Notes under the pieces: generated by a model | The model's database searches: none | What the model saw: only the letters and a program-made list of their open reading frames with translations | What the model was told of the DNA's origin: nothing | In this document: positions 7,459 to 14,254 of the stretch, piece by piece | Layout: the number at the start of each line of letters is the position of its first letter | Position numbering within the stretch: the first letter of the stretch is position 1 | Made by a program: the position numbers and the translations under genes | Assembly: GCA_035295985.1 (NCBI GenBank) | Contig: DATHBT010000182.1 | Location: 1-31,131 of the forward strand | Direction: 5' to 3' | DNA length: 31,131 bases | Origin: JAIVGV01 sp035295985 | Lineage (GTDB): Bacteria > Acidobacteriota > Blastocatellia > Pyrinomonadales > Pyrinomonadaceae

Positions 7459-7934
7459 ACTCTTCTACTCGTCACTCTTTTGAGCGTGAAGCGCCAGAGC
7501 ATTCGTTGCTCGCGCTCGTCGTACTCGTGTCGGGCGTCGGTGACGCGCCAGAGGCCGGTGTGCTGCCAGCGGCCGGGCGCGAGCTTGTTGAAGAGCGGGA
7601 CGGCGTGGCCGCTCTCCATCGCGTCGAGCAGCGCGCGGTTCGCGGGAGTGAGATGCTGGTCGCCGCGGCGGCCCGCGCCGACGTAGTGGACGGTGTCGGG
7701 GTCGCCTTCGTCGTGGCGGTCGGGGTAGCAGGGGTTGATCAGGCCGAAGTCTGTGAGCAGCGAGACGAGGCGGCCCGCGCGGTGATAGACGCCGTTGCGG
7801 ACGCGGTGCGTGCGGCTGACCTCCGCCCACGAGAGCACCTCGCCGCCGGCGTCGCTGTCGCGCCGGGCCGTGCGTGAAACTTTTTCCCGAACGAGCTTCG
7901 CGCGGCTCAAGACTTTACCCCTCGCCGAACTCAA
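7443..7934 (-). CDS. small protein with SRA/YDG-like domain
   Basis: A 163-residue protein starting at TTG 7934, 12 bp after the stop of the MBL-fold gene, with GGAG 5 nt upstream, so probably cotranscribed. Residues about 80-153 follow the SRA (YDG) pattern: GDPDTVHYVGAGRRGDQHLTPANRAL (split across 77-102), then VPLF near 112-115, WQHTGLWRV (123-131) and MLWRFTLKR. In SRA proteins the corresponding GDELxYTGxGG-DQxLxxGNxAL...YxYDGLYxV segment forms the pocket for a flipped, usually modified, cytosine. No HNH or other nuclease domain is fused, unlike many bacterial SRA proteins. The last six residues and TAG stop are encoded by the adjacent AGCTGTT repeat. The assignment is by pattern only and could be a distant relative with another ligand. 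Confidence 0.6.
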   Translation of the reverse strand: MSSARGKVLSRAKLVREKVSRTARRDSDAGGEVLSWAEVSRTHRVRNGVYHRAGRLVSLLTDFGLINPCYPDRHDEGDPDTVHYVGAGRRGDQHLTPANRALLDAMESGHAVPLFNKLAPGRWQHTGLWRVTDARHEYDEREQRMLWRFTLKRVTSRRVAVSY

Positions 7935-7946
7935 GGCTTCTCCGAC

Positions 7947-9485
7947 TCAAGGCTTCTTAGCCGCCGCCTCGGCCGCGCGCCTCAGTTGATCGATTGTGGC
8001 GACGGGGCCGTGAACGCCGACGACGCGCTCGACGGCGAGGCCCGAACGCTTCAGCCAGTCGGCGAAGTGCGCGGCCGTCTCGTTGCCGGGCGCGTCGGGG
8101 TTGTCTGCGCTGCGGTTGAGCAGGTCGCCCTGGAAGATGATCTTCTCGGCGGGCAGGTAGGCGACGATCATCTCGTCCGCGTGCGGGCCGCGCCCGATGT
8201 CGTAAAGCTCGACGGTCATAGAGCCGTCCGTGAAGACGCGCTTGCCGTTCTGCAGGGTCTCGATCCTGAGCGGCGCGGGCCGTTGGGTGAGCGCGTCGGG
8301 GCGGATGGTGAAGCGGCCGTCGCGCACGGCGCGCTCGAAGAAGGGGCGGTTGCCTGGCGTGGTGACGACGGTCGCGCCCTCCGCGACGTAGGTGCGAAGG
8401 CCGCCCGCGTGGTCGTCGTGGAAGTGCGTCACGGCCGCGTAGCGGACGGGCTTGCCGGGAAAGGTCTCCTTGATGCGCGCGATGGCGTCGCGTGAAGTGG
8501 CGTCGTCGCCGGGCGTCTCGACGACGAGGACGTGATCGCGGAACCCGACGGCCAGCACGTTGTAGCCGTTCGCGTTCACGACGTAAACGTTCTCGGAGAG
8601 CTTCTGGACGGGCGGGGCCTGCGCCGGGCCTTGCCCGGGCGGAGGGGCGAAGCCTTCGGGCGCGCGGAACTTCGCGTCGTCGTACTGCCGGTTGAAAGTG
8701 ACTTCGGAGTAGATAACTTCCTCAGTCACCTCGCCGAGCACTTTCGTCACGCGCGCGGTGGGGACTTTGTAGCGCTCGACCGTTCGGTGTTCGGGGAAGG
8801 TTATCTCCTGCACGGCGTCGCCGAGGTAGGGATCGACCGTCAGCAGCTCGAACTTCGAGAGAAGGTGCGTCTGCGCGTCGAAGTAGAGCGTGAGCTGCGC
8901 GCCGTCTTCGGCCGCGTAGGTGACGACATCGTGCGGGCGGCGCTCGTAACTGGCGCGGCCGAGCGAGCGCACCTGGTGCGCGCGTTCGAGCGCGTTGGCG
9001 ACGACGTTGTGCGGCAGCCAGCGCAGGCGCGAGCGCATCGGCTGTGGCGGCACGGGCGCGCTCGTCCCCGTCACGCGCCGCTCGCGCATCGAGACGCGCG
9101 TGAAATTCTTCCCGTCGATCATGACGCCCCAGTGGATGTCGAAGCCGCCGGGGTAGCTGAAGGAGTTGTCGTGATAGACGCGCCCGCGGCGCGGCTCGAC
9201 GATCAAGTGCCCGCGCTGCGGCGTGCGGTCGTAGGGCGGGTCGGGCCGGCGGCTCTGGTTGCGGTGGACGAGCGCGCCGTCGTAGCGGATCGAGTAGTTC
9301 TCGACCGAGCGCACGGTTTCGACGCCGCCGTAGGCCGCGAGCGCCGCGTCGAGCACGCGCCTGGCCTCGCGGTACGAGGTTTCGGAGGCGGTCGGCTCGC
9401 GCCGCTGCCCTTGTGCGGCGGCCGGCGCGAGGATGGCTGCCGAGGTGACGAGACAGAAAAACGCTGCGACGTGTGATTTTCGCAC
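7947..9485 (-). CDS. secreted metallo-beta-lactamase-fold hydrolase
   Basis: A 512-residue protein with a signal peptide (about 1-26, ending AAAQG). Residues about 35-290 form a domain of unknown function, rich in beta-strand-like sequence and possibly resembling outer-membrane lipoprotein-carrier-type folds. A Pro/Gln-rich linker at 281-292 precedes the MBL domain: THFHDDHAGG (353-362, the HxHxDH zinc site), H435 in GRGPHADEM, FQGDLLN (D454) and VHGP (H492). All zinc ligands for a binuclear site are present. The GTG start at 9485 has AAGGAGAG about 9 nt upstream. Substrate is unknown; the fold covers lactonases, thioesterases, lactamases and more. It is the first gene of an apparent two-gene operon with the SRA-like gene. 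Confidence 0.85.
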   Translation of the reverse strand: MRKSHVAAFFCLVTSAAILAPAAAQGQRREPTASETSYREARRVLDAALAAYGGVETVRSVENYSIRYDGALVHRNQSRRPDPPYDRTPQRGHLIVEPRRGRVYHDNSFSYPGGFDIHWGVMIDGKNFTRVSMRERRVTGTSAPVPPQPMRSRLRWLPHNVVANALERAHQVRSLGRASYERRPHDVVTYAAEDGAQLTLYFDAQTHLLSKFELLTVDPYLGDAVQEITFPEHRTVERYKVPTARVTKVLGEVTEEVIYSEVTFNRQYDDAKFRAPEGFAPPPGQGPAQAPPVQKLSENVYVVNANGYNVLAVGFRDHVLVVETPGDDATSRDAIARIKETFPGKPVRYAAVTHFHDDHAGGLRTYVAEGATVVTTPGNRPFFERAVRDGRFTIRPDALTQRPAPLRIETLQNGKRVFTDGSMTVELYDIGRGPHADEMIVAYLPAEKIIFQGDLLNRSADNPDAPGNETAAHFADWLKRSGLAVERVVGVHGPVATIDQLRRAAEAAAKKP

Positions 9486-9547
9486 GGCCGGAACTCTCCT
9501 TCTTCTGTGCTGCCTCTGGCGGGGAAGTGAACGCGCCTGTCGGAGAT

Positions 9548-9553
9548 TTTATA
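9548..9553 (-). promoter_or_regulatory. possible -10 box for the MBL-fold gene
   Basis: TATAAA on the minus strand, about 60 nt before the GTG start, in a GC-rich gap. No recognisable -35 is present. Confidence 0.3.
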
Positions 9554-9617
9554 CGGGCGCGTGTGGGGCGGAAGTTCACGGAAAATTTCGCCGGGTGGGG
9601 GGACAGAAATGATGAAT

Positions 9618-9714
9618 AGAAAGGCAGGAGTCATGAGTCAGAATCCGGGAGCCGGAATGGAGACCGGATCGCCTGCCTTCATTCCAGCTCCTGACTCCTG
9701 GATTCTGGATTCTG
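9618..9714. repeat. heptamer-arm palindromic element (GATTCTG/GACTCCT family)
   Basis: The left arm reads AGGAGTC, ATGAGTC, AGAATCC, GGGAGCC, GGAATGG. The right arm reads AGCTCCT, GACTCCT, GGATTCT, GGATTCT. The arms pair imperfectly (for example CAGGAGTC with GACTCCTG and GGCAGG with CCTGCC). It lies between the MBL-fold promoter region and the IS630 relic. Confidence 0.75.
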
Positions 9715-9785
9715 TTTTGGGGCTGGAGTGGTTATAGCGCAGTTCAGTTGAACGCGACCAGCACTCGGGAGTAAGGCGACGGCTT

Positions 9786-10060
9786 ATGAGAGCCTATCCC
9801 TTAGACCTGCGGCAGAAGGTCGTCGCGGCCGTCGAGCGCAGCGACTCCGCCATCCAGGAGACCGCCTCGGCCTTCGGCGTCAGGCAGACCCCCGTTAAGT
9901 AAGGTGCTGCGCCAGAACGGCGAGACCGGCGGCCAGCGGCCCCGCGCGCCTCTTAGACAAGCACTTGAAGCTGCTGCGTCAGGAGGTCGAGCGCAGCCCG
10001 GGCAGGACGGCCGCGGCGCTGCGCGACCACCCCGCAGAACGTGCTGGCGTCAGCGTCAGC
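9786..10060 (+). pseudogene. IS630-family transposase relic, N-terminal part, frameshifted
   Basis: An ATG at 9786 opens 38 codons (MRAYPLDLRQKVVAAVE then SAIQETASAFGVRQTPVK) that match the N-terminal helix-turn-helix of IS630/Tc1-like transposases, then a TAA at 9900-9902. Skipping one base resumes the family sequence (KVLRQNGETGGQRPRAP). A further shift near 9953 gives LDKHLKLLRQEVERSPGRTAAALRDH. The catalytic DDE domain is absent: the similarity stops near 10060, just before the convergent gene. This is therefore a decayed fragment of roughly 90 of about 340 residues. Terminal inverted repeats and TA duplications were not identified. Confidence 0.8.
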
Positions 10061-10077
10061 TTACGATTCACCTCTCT

Positions 10078-10584
10078 TCACATTTCTACGAGCACGTCCG
10101 TCAACTGGTTGACGACATCGACGAGCCGCTTGCCCGCGCTGTCGAAGCGGTTGGCAGTGGCGTCGGCCTCGGCGTCGGCGACCTTCTGGGCGACGCCCTG
10201 GAGGCGCGCGTAGTGGCGTTCGAGGCCGGGCGTGAAGCGGAACTGCCGCTCCAACTGGTCGAGCGCCTCGCGGAAGTTGGCGAAGTTCGGCAGGAGCGCC
10301 GCCTTCGTCCTGCGCGCCACCTCGGCCGACTCGGCCTGCGCGCTGACCGACTCCAAGTCTTTCGAGAAGCGGCCGTAGAGGTAGATGAAGCGCGTCAGGT
10401 TCTTGATCTGATCCGAGAGCTTGATGCGCGCGGCGTTGGCCTGCGTCTGGTCGGCCGTCGTGCGCGGGGGCGTCGCCCCGCGCCTCTGCGCCGGCGAGCG
10501 GCGCGTGCGCGACTGCGCGGCGGCGTCCGCGCCCGGCGACGCGAGGAGCAGGCATGCGGCGAGCGTGGCTGCGAACAGTTTCAC
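10078..10584 (-). CDS. small secreted helical protein of unknown function
   Basis: A 168-residue product that I do not recognise. It begins at GTG 10584 with AAGGAG about 11 nt upstream. There is a signal peptide (MKLFAATLAACLLLASPGADAAAQ); the LAAC at 8-11 is probably too close to the N-terminus to be a lipobox. A basic, Pro/Thr-rich segment (about 25-46) is followed by a predominantly helical region (48-168) with regular hydrophobic spacing (IKLSDQIKNLTRFIYLYGRF, split FSKDLESV, FREALDQLERQF). A periplasmic helical-bundle protein is a reasonable description. It is single-gene and convergent with the IS630 relic. Confidence 0.7.
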   Translation of the reverse strand: MKLFAATLAACLLLASPGADAAAQSRTRRSPAQRRGATPPRTTADQTQANAARIKLSDQIKNLTRFIYLYGRFSKDLESVSAQAESAEVARRTKAALLPNFANFREALDQLERQFRFTPGLERHYARLQGVAQKVADAEADATANRFDSAGKRLVDVVNQLTDVLVEM

Positions 10585-10820
10585 GTTTAAAATTCTCCTT
10601 TACCTTCCCCAAACACCTTCCGTCACAAAGTCCCGAAGCAAACACGGGGCGCACCGTGGCGGCCGAACGCGCGCACGTGGGCGGAGTCGCGTCGCGCGTC
10701 ACGAGTAACCTTGGCAGGTTCGCTTTGCCGACAAGAATCGCGCGCGCGCCACGAGAGGTCAAGGCGCGGGAGTGCGGCGCGGCGGCGCGCCCTCGTTCGC
10801 CGCGCGCCGCGGCTGTTACA

Positions 10821-11528
10821 ATGGCCGACGAGATGAGCGCGACCGAGACTGCGATGCGAGGGCGTGTCTTGCGGGTTCGCCGCCTGGGCCTTGTGCCTTA
10901 CGACGAGGCGTACCGCGTGCAGAAGGAGACCGAGCGCGGCGTGCGCGAAGGGAGCGAGCCGGACACGCTGCTGCTCCTCGAACACCCGCACGTCGTCACG
11001 CTCGGCCGCCGCGCCGACTCCTCGGCGCTCGTCGCCACCCGCGCGCTGCTCGAAGCTCGCGGCGTCCACGTAGTCGAGACGGATCGCGGCGGCAAGGCGA
11101 CTTACCACGGCCCCGGACAGGTGGTCGGCTACCCCGTCATCTCCCTGCGCGCCGGGCGGGCGGACGTTCACCGCTACGTGCGCGATCTGGAACGGACGAT
11201 CATCGCCGCGCTCGCCGACTTCGGCATAGAGGCTTTCCCCGTCGAGGGCCTGACCGGCGTCCACACCGCGCGCGGCAAGGTCGCGGCCATCGGCATCCAC
11301 GTCGCGCGCTGGGTGACGACGCACGGCTTCGCCTTAAACGTCAACACCGATCTCAGCTACTTCCAAATGATCCTGCCCTGCGACGGCGAGCACGTCACCT
11401 CGATGGAAGAACTGCTCGGCCGCGAGATCGACATGCGAGCCGTCGAGGACCGCCTGGCCGCGCGCTTCGGCGAGGTCTTCGGCCTGCCCGCCGAAGAGTC
11501 GGCCGCGCCGCTCGAACAGAAACCCTGA
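10821..11528 (+). CDS. lipB: octanoyl-[acyl-carrier-protein]:protein N-octanoyltransferase
   Basis: First step of lipoate assembly: transfer of octanoyl from ACP to a lipoyl-domain lysine. Numbered from the ATG at 10821 (235 residues), it has RGGKATYHGPGQ (89-100), the catalytic lysine K153 in RGKVAAIGIHV and the catalytic cysteine C187 in ILPCDGEHVTSM. The frame is open upstream but the extension is Arg/Pro-rich noise. ATGs at 10833 and 10854 are alternatives; the last gives an N-terminus like other LipB proteins. No clear Shine-Dalgarno precedes any of them, and a TACAAT box (10817-10822) overlaps the first ATG, so the exact start is unsettled. It overlaps the next gene by one base (TGATG) and lies one gene upstream of lipA. 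Confidence 0.93.
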   Translation: MADEMSATETAMRGRVLRVRRLGLVPYDEAYRVQKETERGVREGSEPDTLLLLEHPHVVTLGRRADSSALVATRALLEARGVHVVETDRGGKATYHGPGQVVGYPVISLRAGRADVHRYVRDLERTIIAALADFGIEAFPVEGLTGVHTARGKVAAIGIHVARWVTTHGFALNVNTDLSYFQMILPCDGEHVTSMEELLGREIDMRAVEDRLAARFGEVFGLPAEESAAPLEQKP

Positions 11529-12481
11529 TGCTCACACTGCAACTCATCGAGGAGGCGCGCGCGCGCCTCCACCGCTTCGTCCACCGCACGCCCGTTTTGA
11601 CTTCGCGCTCGTTCGACGAGCGCGCCGGTCGCGAGGTCTTCTTCAAGTGCGAGAACTTCCAGCGCGGCGGCGCGTTCAAGATGCGCGGCGCGACGAACAG
11701 GATTCAGGCGCTCAATGAGGAGGAGCGCGCCCGCGGCGTGTGCGCCTTCTCGTCGGGCAACCACGCGCAGGCCGTCGCGCTCGCGTCGCGCGACGCCGGC
11801 GTGCGGGCCGTCATCGTGATGCCTTCGGACGCGCCGAAAGCTAAGGTCGAGGCCACGCGCGGGTACGGCGCGGAGGTCATCTTCTACGACCGCGAGCGCG
11901 ACGACCGGCAGCAGGTGGCGGCGGAGGTTTCCGCCGCGCGCAACCTTGTCATGGTTCCGCCCTACGACGACTATCACGTGATGGCCGGGCAGGGGACGGC
12001 CGCCGCGGAGTTGTTCGAGGAGGTGGGCGAGCTCGACGCGCTCGTCGTGCCGTGCGGCGGCGGCGGACTCTTCGCGGGCGCGAGCGTCGTTGCGCGGGCC
12101 GTCAGCCCGCGCGCCGAGTGCTACGCCGTCGAGCCGGAGGCGGGCGACGACACGCGGCAGTCATACCTTAAAGGCGAGCGCGTCTCGATCCCCCCGCCGC
12201 AGACGATTGCCGATGGCGCGCGCGTCCAGTCGCCCGGCGAGCTGACGTTTCCCTTCGTGCAAAGGAACGCGGCCGACGTGCTGACGGTTACGGACGCGGA
12301 GATCGTCGAGGCGATGAAATTCCTGCTGCTGCGTATGAAAATCCTGGTCGAGCCGACGGGCGCGCTCGGCCCGGCCGTGCTGCTCGCGGGCAAACTTCCC
12401 TCGGCCGCCCGCCGCGTCGGCGTCGTACTATCCGGCGGCAACGTGGACGCCGCGGCGCTCGCGCGGTTTTTACAGCCGTAG
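11528..12481 (+). CDS. PLP-dependent threonine/serine dehydratase (no ACT domain)
   Basis: A 317-residue fold-type II PLP enzyme. The cofactor lysine is K51 in GGAFKMRGA; the phosphate-substrate loop is SSGNHAQAVA (75-84); the glycine-rich phosphate cup is CGGGGLFAG (about 178-186); and the C-terminal SGGN (about 304-307) contacts the pyridine nitrogen region. It lacks the C-terminal ACT regulatory domain of biosynthetic IlvA and matches the length of catabolic TdcB-type deaminases and serine racemases. Threonine to 2-oxobutanoate plus ammonia is the most likely reaction; serine deamination or racemisation cannot be ruled out. ATG overlaps the lipB stop by one base, implying translational coupling. 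The placement between lipB and lipA is unusual. Confidence 0.9.
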   Translation: MLTLQLIEEARARLHRFVHRTPVLTSRSFDERAGREVFFKCENFQRGGAFKMRGATNRIQALNEEERARGVCAFSSGNHAQAVALASRDAGVRAVIVMPSDAPKAKVEATRGYGAEVIFYDRERDDRQQVAAEVSAARNLVMVPPYDDYHVMAGQGTAAAELFEEVGELDALVVPCGGGGLFAGASVVARAVSPRAECYAVEPEAGDDTRQSYLKGERVSIPPPQTIADGARVQSPGELTFPFVQRNAADVLTVTDAEIVEAMKFLLLRMKILVEPTGALGPAVLLAGKLPSAARRVGVVLSGGNVDAAALARFLQP

Positions 12482-12487
12482 CGCCGA

Positions 12488-12516
12488 GCGACATTCTCGA
12501 AACCGGATGTTAAAAT
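12488..12516 (+). promoter_or_regulatory. candidate promoter for lipA
   Basis: GCGACA (12488-12493, 4/6) and TAAAAT (12511-12516, 5/6) are separated by 17 bp, giving a leader of about 27 nt before the lipA TTG. lipA may therefore be transcribed separately from lipB and the dehydratase as well as by read-through. Confidence 0.5.
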
Positions 12517-12549
12517 GGCCGCACGAGAAATCAGCCGGGGTTAACCAAA

Positions 12550-13503
12550 TTGAGCCGTCAACTGCCAGTCGTCGATAGCGCGGGCGCGAGCGTTCAGCCA
12601 GCGGGCCGCCCAACGGGGCCTAAGCCGGAGTGGCTGAAGATTCGTCTGGGCGATCCCGCGAACCAGAACGCGGTCTTAAAACTCGTCGAGGGGCTGAACC
12701 TTCACACGGTCTGCCAGGAGGCGCGCTGCCCGAACATCTTCGAGTGCTGGACTGATCGCACCGCCACCTTCATGCTCGGCGGCGACACCTGCACGCGCCA
12801 CTGCGGCTTCTGCGCCGTCAACAAGGGGCGGCCCGAACCGCTCGACCCCGAAGAGCCGCGCCACGTCGCCGAGGCCGTCCGCCACCTCAACCTCGCGCAC
12901 GCCGTCATCACCTCGGTCAACCGCGACGATCTGCCGGACGGCGGCGCGTCGCACTGGGCCGAGACGATCCGCGAAGTCCGCCGCCTCAACCCCGAATGCC
13001 GCGTCGAAGTTTTAATCCCGGATTTTAACGGCGACGAGGCCGCGCTCGACGCAGTGCTCGACGCCGAGCCGGACGTGCTCAACCACAACACCGAGACTAT
13101 CGCGCGCCTCTACCGCCGCGTGCGGCCCGACGCGAAGTACGGGCAGACGCTTGAGCTGCTCGCGCGCGCCGCCCGCCGCCGCGACCGCGAGCGCCGCGGG
13201 ATGCTCACGAAGAGCGGCATCATGGCGGGCCTGGGCGAGACTTTCGAGGAGGTCGTCGAGCTGATGCGCGATCTGCGCTCGGTCTCGTGCGACATCATGA
13301 CCATCGGGCAGTACCTGCAACCGCACAAACGCCGTCTGCCCGTCGAGCGCTACGTCACGCCCGCGGAGTTCGCGCGCTGGCGCGAGGCGGGTCTGGAGCT
13401 GGGCTTCAAACACGTCGAGTCAAGCCCGCTCACGCGCTCCTCCTACCACGCCCGGCAGCAGACGGACGGCGCGGCCGAGCCTGAGCCGGCCCTCGCCGGT
13501 TAA
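12550..13503 (+). CDS. lipA: lipoyl synthase (radical SAM)
   Basis: Inserts two sulfurs into protein-bound octanoyl groups. At 317 residues it is of normal length. Both 4Fe-4S clusters are visible: the auxiliary cluster cysteines C55, C60 and C66 (CQEARCPNIFEC) and the radical-SAM triad C81, C85 and C88 (CTRHCGFC). The C-terminal SSPLTRSSYHA supplies the conserved serine ligand. The TTG start at 12550 is preceded by GGGG at about 8 nt; the extra N-terminal 25 residues are Pro/Gly-rich and not conserved in type. With lipB it makes the complete endogenous lipoylation route. Confidence 0.96.
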   Translation: MSRQLPVVDSAGASVQPAGRPTGPKPEWLKIRLGDPANQNAVLKLVEGLNLHTVCQEARCPNIFECWTDRTATFMLGGDTCTRHCGFCAVNKGRPEPLDPEEPRHVAEAVRHLNLAHAVITSVNRDDLPDGGASHWAETIREVRRLNPECRVEVLIPDFNGDEAALDAVLDAEPDVLNHNTETIARLYRRVRPDAKYGQTLELLARAARRRDRERRGMLTKSGIMAGLGETFEEVVELMRDLRSVSCDIMTIGQYLQPHKRRLPVERYVTPAEFARWREAGLELGFKHVESSPLTRSSYHARQQTDGAAEPEPALAG

Positions 13504-13524
13504 CGAGCTGAAGCCACACAAAAA

Positions 13525-13565
13525 CGCGCGGGGCGTGGGTCTTGAACCGACCCACGCCCCGCGCG
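13525..13565. terminator. bidirectional terminator after lipA
   Basis: A perfect 17-bp GC-rich stem (13525-13541 with 13549-13565), 7-nt loop, flanked by AAAA on the left and CCGTTTT on the right. It lies between lipA and the convergent LOG-like gene. Confidence 0.9.
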
Positions 13566-13585
13566 CCGTTTTAACTCCGCCCGCC

Positions 13586-14077
13586 TCACTCGCCGATCAC
13601 CGCCCGCGCGATCTCGACGGCCTCGCGCGGGCCGTCGGCGAAGCGAACCGCGCCGCGCCCGAGCGAGGCGAAGAAGGCGCGCGCTTCCCCGGTCGCGCGC
13701 AAAAGTATAACCGGCTTTCGCGCCTTCAGGGCGAGCGCGATCTCGGAGGCCGTGCCCGCGCCCGCGCCGCAGGCGAAGACGACGCGGCTGGTGAGCACGT
13801 TGATCTGGTTGCGCGCCTGCCCCATCCCCGTCACGACGGCGAGATCGACGAACTCGGAAGCACTTTCCGCGTCCTCGGTCGGCAATACGCCGATTGTCAG
13901 CCCGCCGGCCTCACGAGCGCCGCGGCTCGCCGCCTCCATCACGCCGCACGCGCGCCCGCCCGTCAAAAGCACCCACCCTTCGGCCGCTATGAGCGCGCCG
14001 AGTTCTCGCGCCGCGCGCCGCTCGTCTTCACTCGCGCCCTCGCCCGGCCCCATCACGCCGACGATAGTCTTGCCCAT
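13586..14077 (-). CDS. TIGR00725/LOG-like Rossmann-fold protein
   Basis: A 163-residue protein with a nucleotide-binding fold. The N-terminus IVGVMGPGEG is followed by GWVLLTGGRACGVMEAASRGA (split; about 35-55). ARNQINVLTSRVVFACGAGAGTASEIALAL carries a variant (GAGAGTASE) of the PGGxGTxxE motif of LOG cytokinin-riboside phosphoribohydrolases. This matches the short TIGR00725 subfamily, whose reaction is not settled. The glutamate of the motif is retained. The ATG start has only a weak ribosome-binding site. The upstream region is a composite palindromic repeat shared with the divergent dehydrogenase gene. Confidence 0.82.
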   Translation of the reverse strand: MGKTIVGVMGPGEGASEDERRAARELGALIAAEGWVLLTGGRACGVMEAASRGAREAGGLTIGVLPTEDAESASEFVDLAVVTGMGQARNQINVLTSRVVFACGAGAGTASEIALALKARKPVILLRATGEARAFFASLGRGAVRFADGPREAVEIARAVIGE

Positions 14078-14089
14078 CCGTGGTATCTT

Positions 14090-14250
14090 ACAGCTATTAG
14101 CTAAAAGCTGTCCGTTGTCCGTCGTCCGTCGTCAGTTGTTCGTGGCGGGGCGACTTGAACTTCTAACCGCGGGCGACGAGCCTGCGCAGCACATGCAAAG
14201 GACAACTGACCACTGACAACGGACGGCTTTAGAGTTAACAGCTAAAGGCT
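14090..14250. repeat. composite nested palindromic element, copy 1
   Basis: The outer arms are AGCTATT/AGCTAAA-type 7-mers (about 14091-14110 and 14233-14250). The inner arms are GTCCGTT, GTCCGTC, GTCCGTC, GTCAGTT (about 14111-14139), facing GACAACT, GACCACT, GACAACG, GACGGCT (14201-14228). A core at about 14141-14198 includes 14165-14194, which matches 27159-27189 at 28 of 31 positions. It fills the divergent gap between the LOG-like gene and the alcohol dehydrogenase. Its right edge supplies the AAAGG that serves as the dehydrogenase ribosome-binding site. Confidence 0.88.
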
Positions 14251-14254
14251 GATC

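Noticed and set aside
8532..9476. Plus-strand 314-codon frame opposite the MBL-fold gene
   Set aside because: Antisense shadow; no ribosome-binding site and low-complexity product.
10772..11527. Upstream extension of the dehydratase frame through lipB
   Set aside because: The extension is Arg/Pro noise in another frame of lipB; the PLP enzyme begins at the ATG overlapping the lipB stop.
14110..14230. Riboswitch or small RNA upstream of the dehydrogenase
   Set aside because: The structure is explained by repeat arms shared with 27103-27223; no known riboswitch consensus recognised. A structured leader role remains possible and is listed as a finding.
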